From Puniceicoccaceae bacterium K14 (lineage in GTDB: Bacteria; Verrucomicrobiota; Verrucomicrobiia; Opitutales; Opitutaceae): a DNA stretch of 64,000 bases. Both the position numbers and the translations under genes were made by a program. The stretch spans positions 1 to 64,000 of the forward strand of contig JAKYXN010000008.1 of the NCBI GenBank assembly GCA_022538095.1. The letters run 5' to 3'. Positions 63,568 through 64,000 of this stretch are shown here, piece after piece. Below the pieces are notes generated by a model. It was not told where the DNA came from. It made no database searches and saw nothing but the letters and a program-made list of their open reading frames with translations. Numbering within the stretch: position 1 is the stretch's first letter; each line of letters opens with the position of its first letter.

Positions 63568-64000
63568 CTATCGAACCATTCCAGCAGCAACCGTTTCATT
63601 CGTAAAGTTGTCAATCAGAACGAACGAACCAGTAACGCGATTCTTTTTATAACTATCAGCACCAAGAGGAGCGGCAGTTCTCAAGACGATTCTTCCAATA
63701 TCATTGAGTCTAAACTCAGAGTCATCTTCAACCTTGTGCAGGGTATTGATATCTACCTTGTACTTTACGTCCCTAACGACCGCTTGCGTCTCTTTAGTCG
63801 TGTGGCGAATTATATATTTCCCCCTGGGCTTCAAAGGTTTTTCACTAAACCAGCAGATCATCGCATCAATATCTTGAGTCGGCTCCGGTGCATTGTTCTG
63901 CTTCACAATCATATCGCCGCGACCTATATCGATTTCTCGATCGAGAGTGATTGCAGCACTCAATGGAGCAAAAACTTCATCGAGTTCGCCTTCAGCAGTA
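63568..64000 (-). CDS. cysN: sulfate adenylyltransferase subunit 1, C-terminal part
   Basis: The reading frame is open to the window edge, so the 5' part is outside. The visible 144 residues are the C-terminal beta domains of CysN: L-D-R-E-I-D-I-G-R-G-D-M-I-V, M-I-C-W-F-S-E-K-P-L, K-Y-I-I-R-H-T-T-K, V-D-I-N-T-L-H-K and T-G-S-F-V-L-I-D. CysN is the GTPase subunit that with CysD makes APS from sulfate and ATP. Any fused CysC domain is excluded because the protein ends here; a separate cysC lies at 52060. Confidence 0.95.
   Translation of the reverse strand, partial: TAEGELDEVFAPLSAAITLDREIDIGRGDMIVKQNNAPEPTQDIDAMICWFSEKPLKPRGKYIIRHTTKETQAVVRDVKYKVDINTLHKVEDDSEFRLNDIGRIVLRTAAPLGADSYKKNRVTGSFVLIDNFTNETVAAGMVR

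Noticed and set aside
1-64000. CRISPR array, rRNA operon or intact insertion sequence
   Set aside because: No regularly spaced repeats, rRNA-like sequence or complete transposase gene with terminal repeats was seen on reading either strand.

Overview
The window looks like a chromosomal segment of a Gram-negative bacterium. Lipid A synthesis (lpxB), LolC/LolD, ExbB/ExbD and several outer-membrane-type lipoproteins are present. The mix of genes (DUF3450-ExbB-ExbD-TPR operon, DUF4202, PhoD-like phosphatases, Gfo/Idh next to lpxB) fits Verrucomicrobiota, probably marine Opitutae (Puniceicoccales/Opitutales, Pelagicoccus-like). This placement rests on gene content and protein style only; no rRNA is present.

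Region 1 (about 1-17.7 kb) reads as an integrated accessory island. It has isolated tRNA 3'-end-like fragments at 390-417 and 17588-17614, a possible recombinase-tail remnant at 17406-17577, and a roughly 105-bp imperfect direct repeat (2573-2677 and 17088-17192). Two paralogous triple-BON proteins of equal length lie near its ends. By eye it is more GC-rich than the rest. Its cargo is stress- and metabolism-related and is striking for orphan extra copies of single subunits of core machines: a GroEL without GroES, an RNA polymerase omega-like subunit, a SufB without SufC/D, and a PTS Enzyme I without HPr or EII. It also carries a NarL-type two-component pair with an RsbU_N-like sensor domain, a CsbD-like protein, an ATP-grasp ligase, and a GT4/GH130 glycan pair.

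Region 2 (17.7-20.05 kb) is a decay zone with two minus-strand pseudogenes: a membrane/coiled-coil protein and a CrtI-like FAD oxidoreductase, both with several frameshifts or stops.

Region 3 (20-34 kb) holds two PhoD-family proteins, one of which has lost its metal ligands and is probably a pseudoenzyme, flanking a DUF4202 gene. It also has DUF192, a DMT transporter, a subtilase, DNA polymerase IV (with a start-codon problem), an ABC-F ATPase, a hybrid histidine kinase with a degenerate receiver, dapB, VanZ-like and an unusual cyclophilin lipoprotein.

Region 4 (34-46.5 kb) holds the minus-strand run lysS-lolC-lolD-Gfo/Idh-lpxB (envelope biogenesis), then lipA and ridA, then a five-gene energy-transduction operon (DUF3450, ExbB/TtpC-like, two ExbD, TPR) with an intergenic hairpin between exbB and exbD and a strong terminator.

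Region 5 (46.6-64 kb) is a long minus-strand run (acylphosphatase, ABC-2 exporter, TPR, cysC, membrane protein, HAD phosphatase, SDF symporter, uvrB). It is followed by a plus-strand pair with a degenerate sigma-factor-like protein, then a polyamine-binding-protein/hybrid-kinase operon without any transporter genes (an NspS- or LuxP-like sensory arrangement), a tandem Usp, glgC, a small unknown gene and the 3' end of cysN, cut by the window edge.
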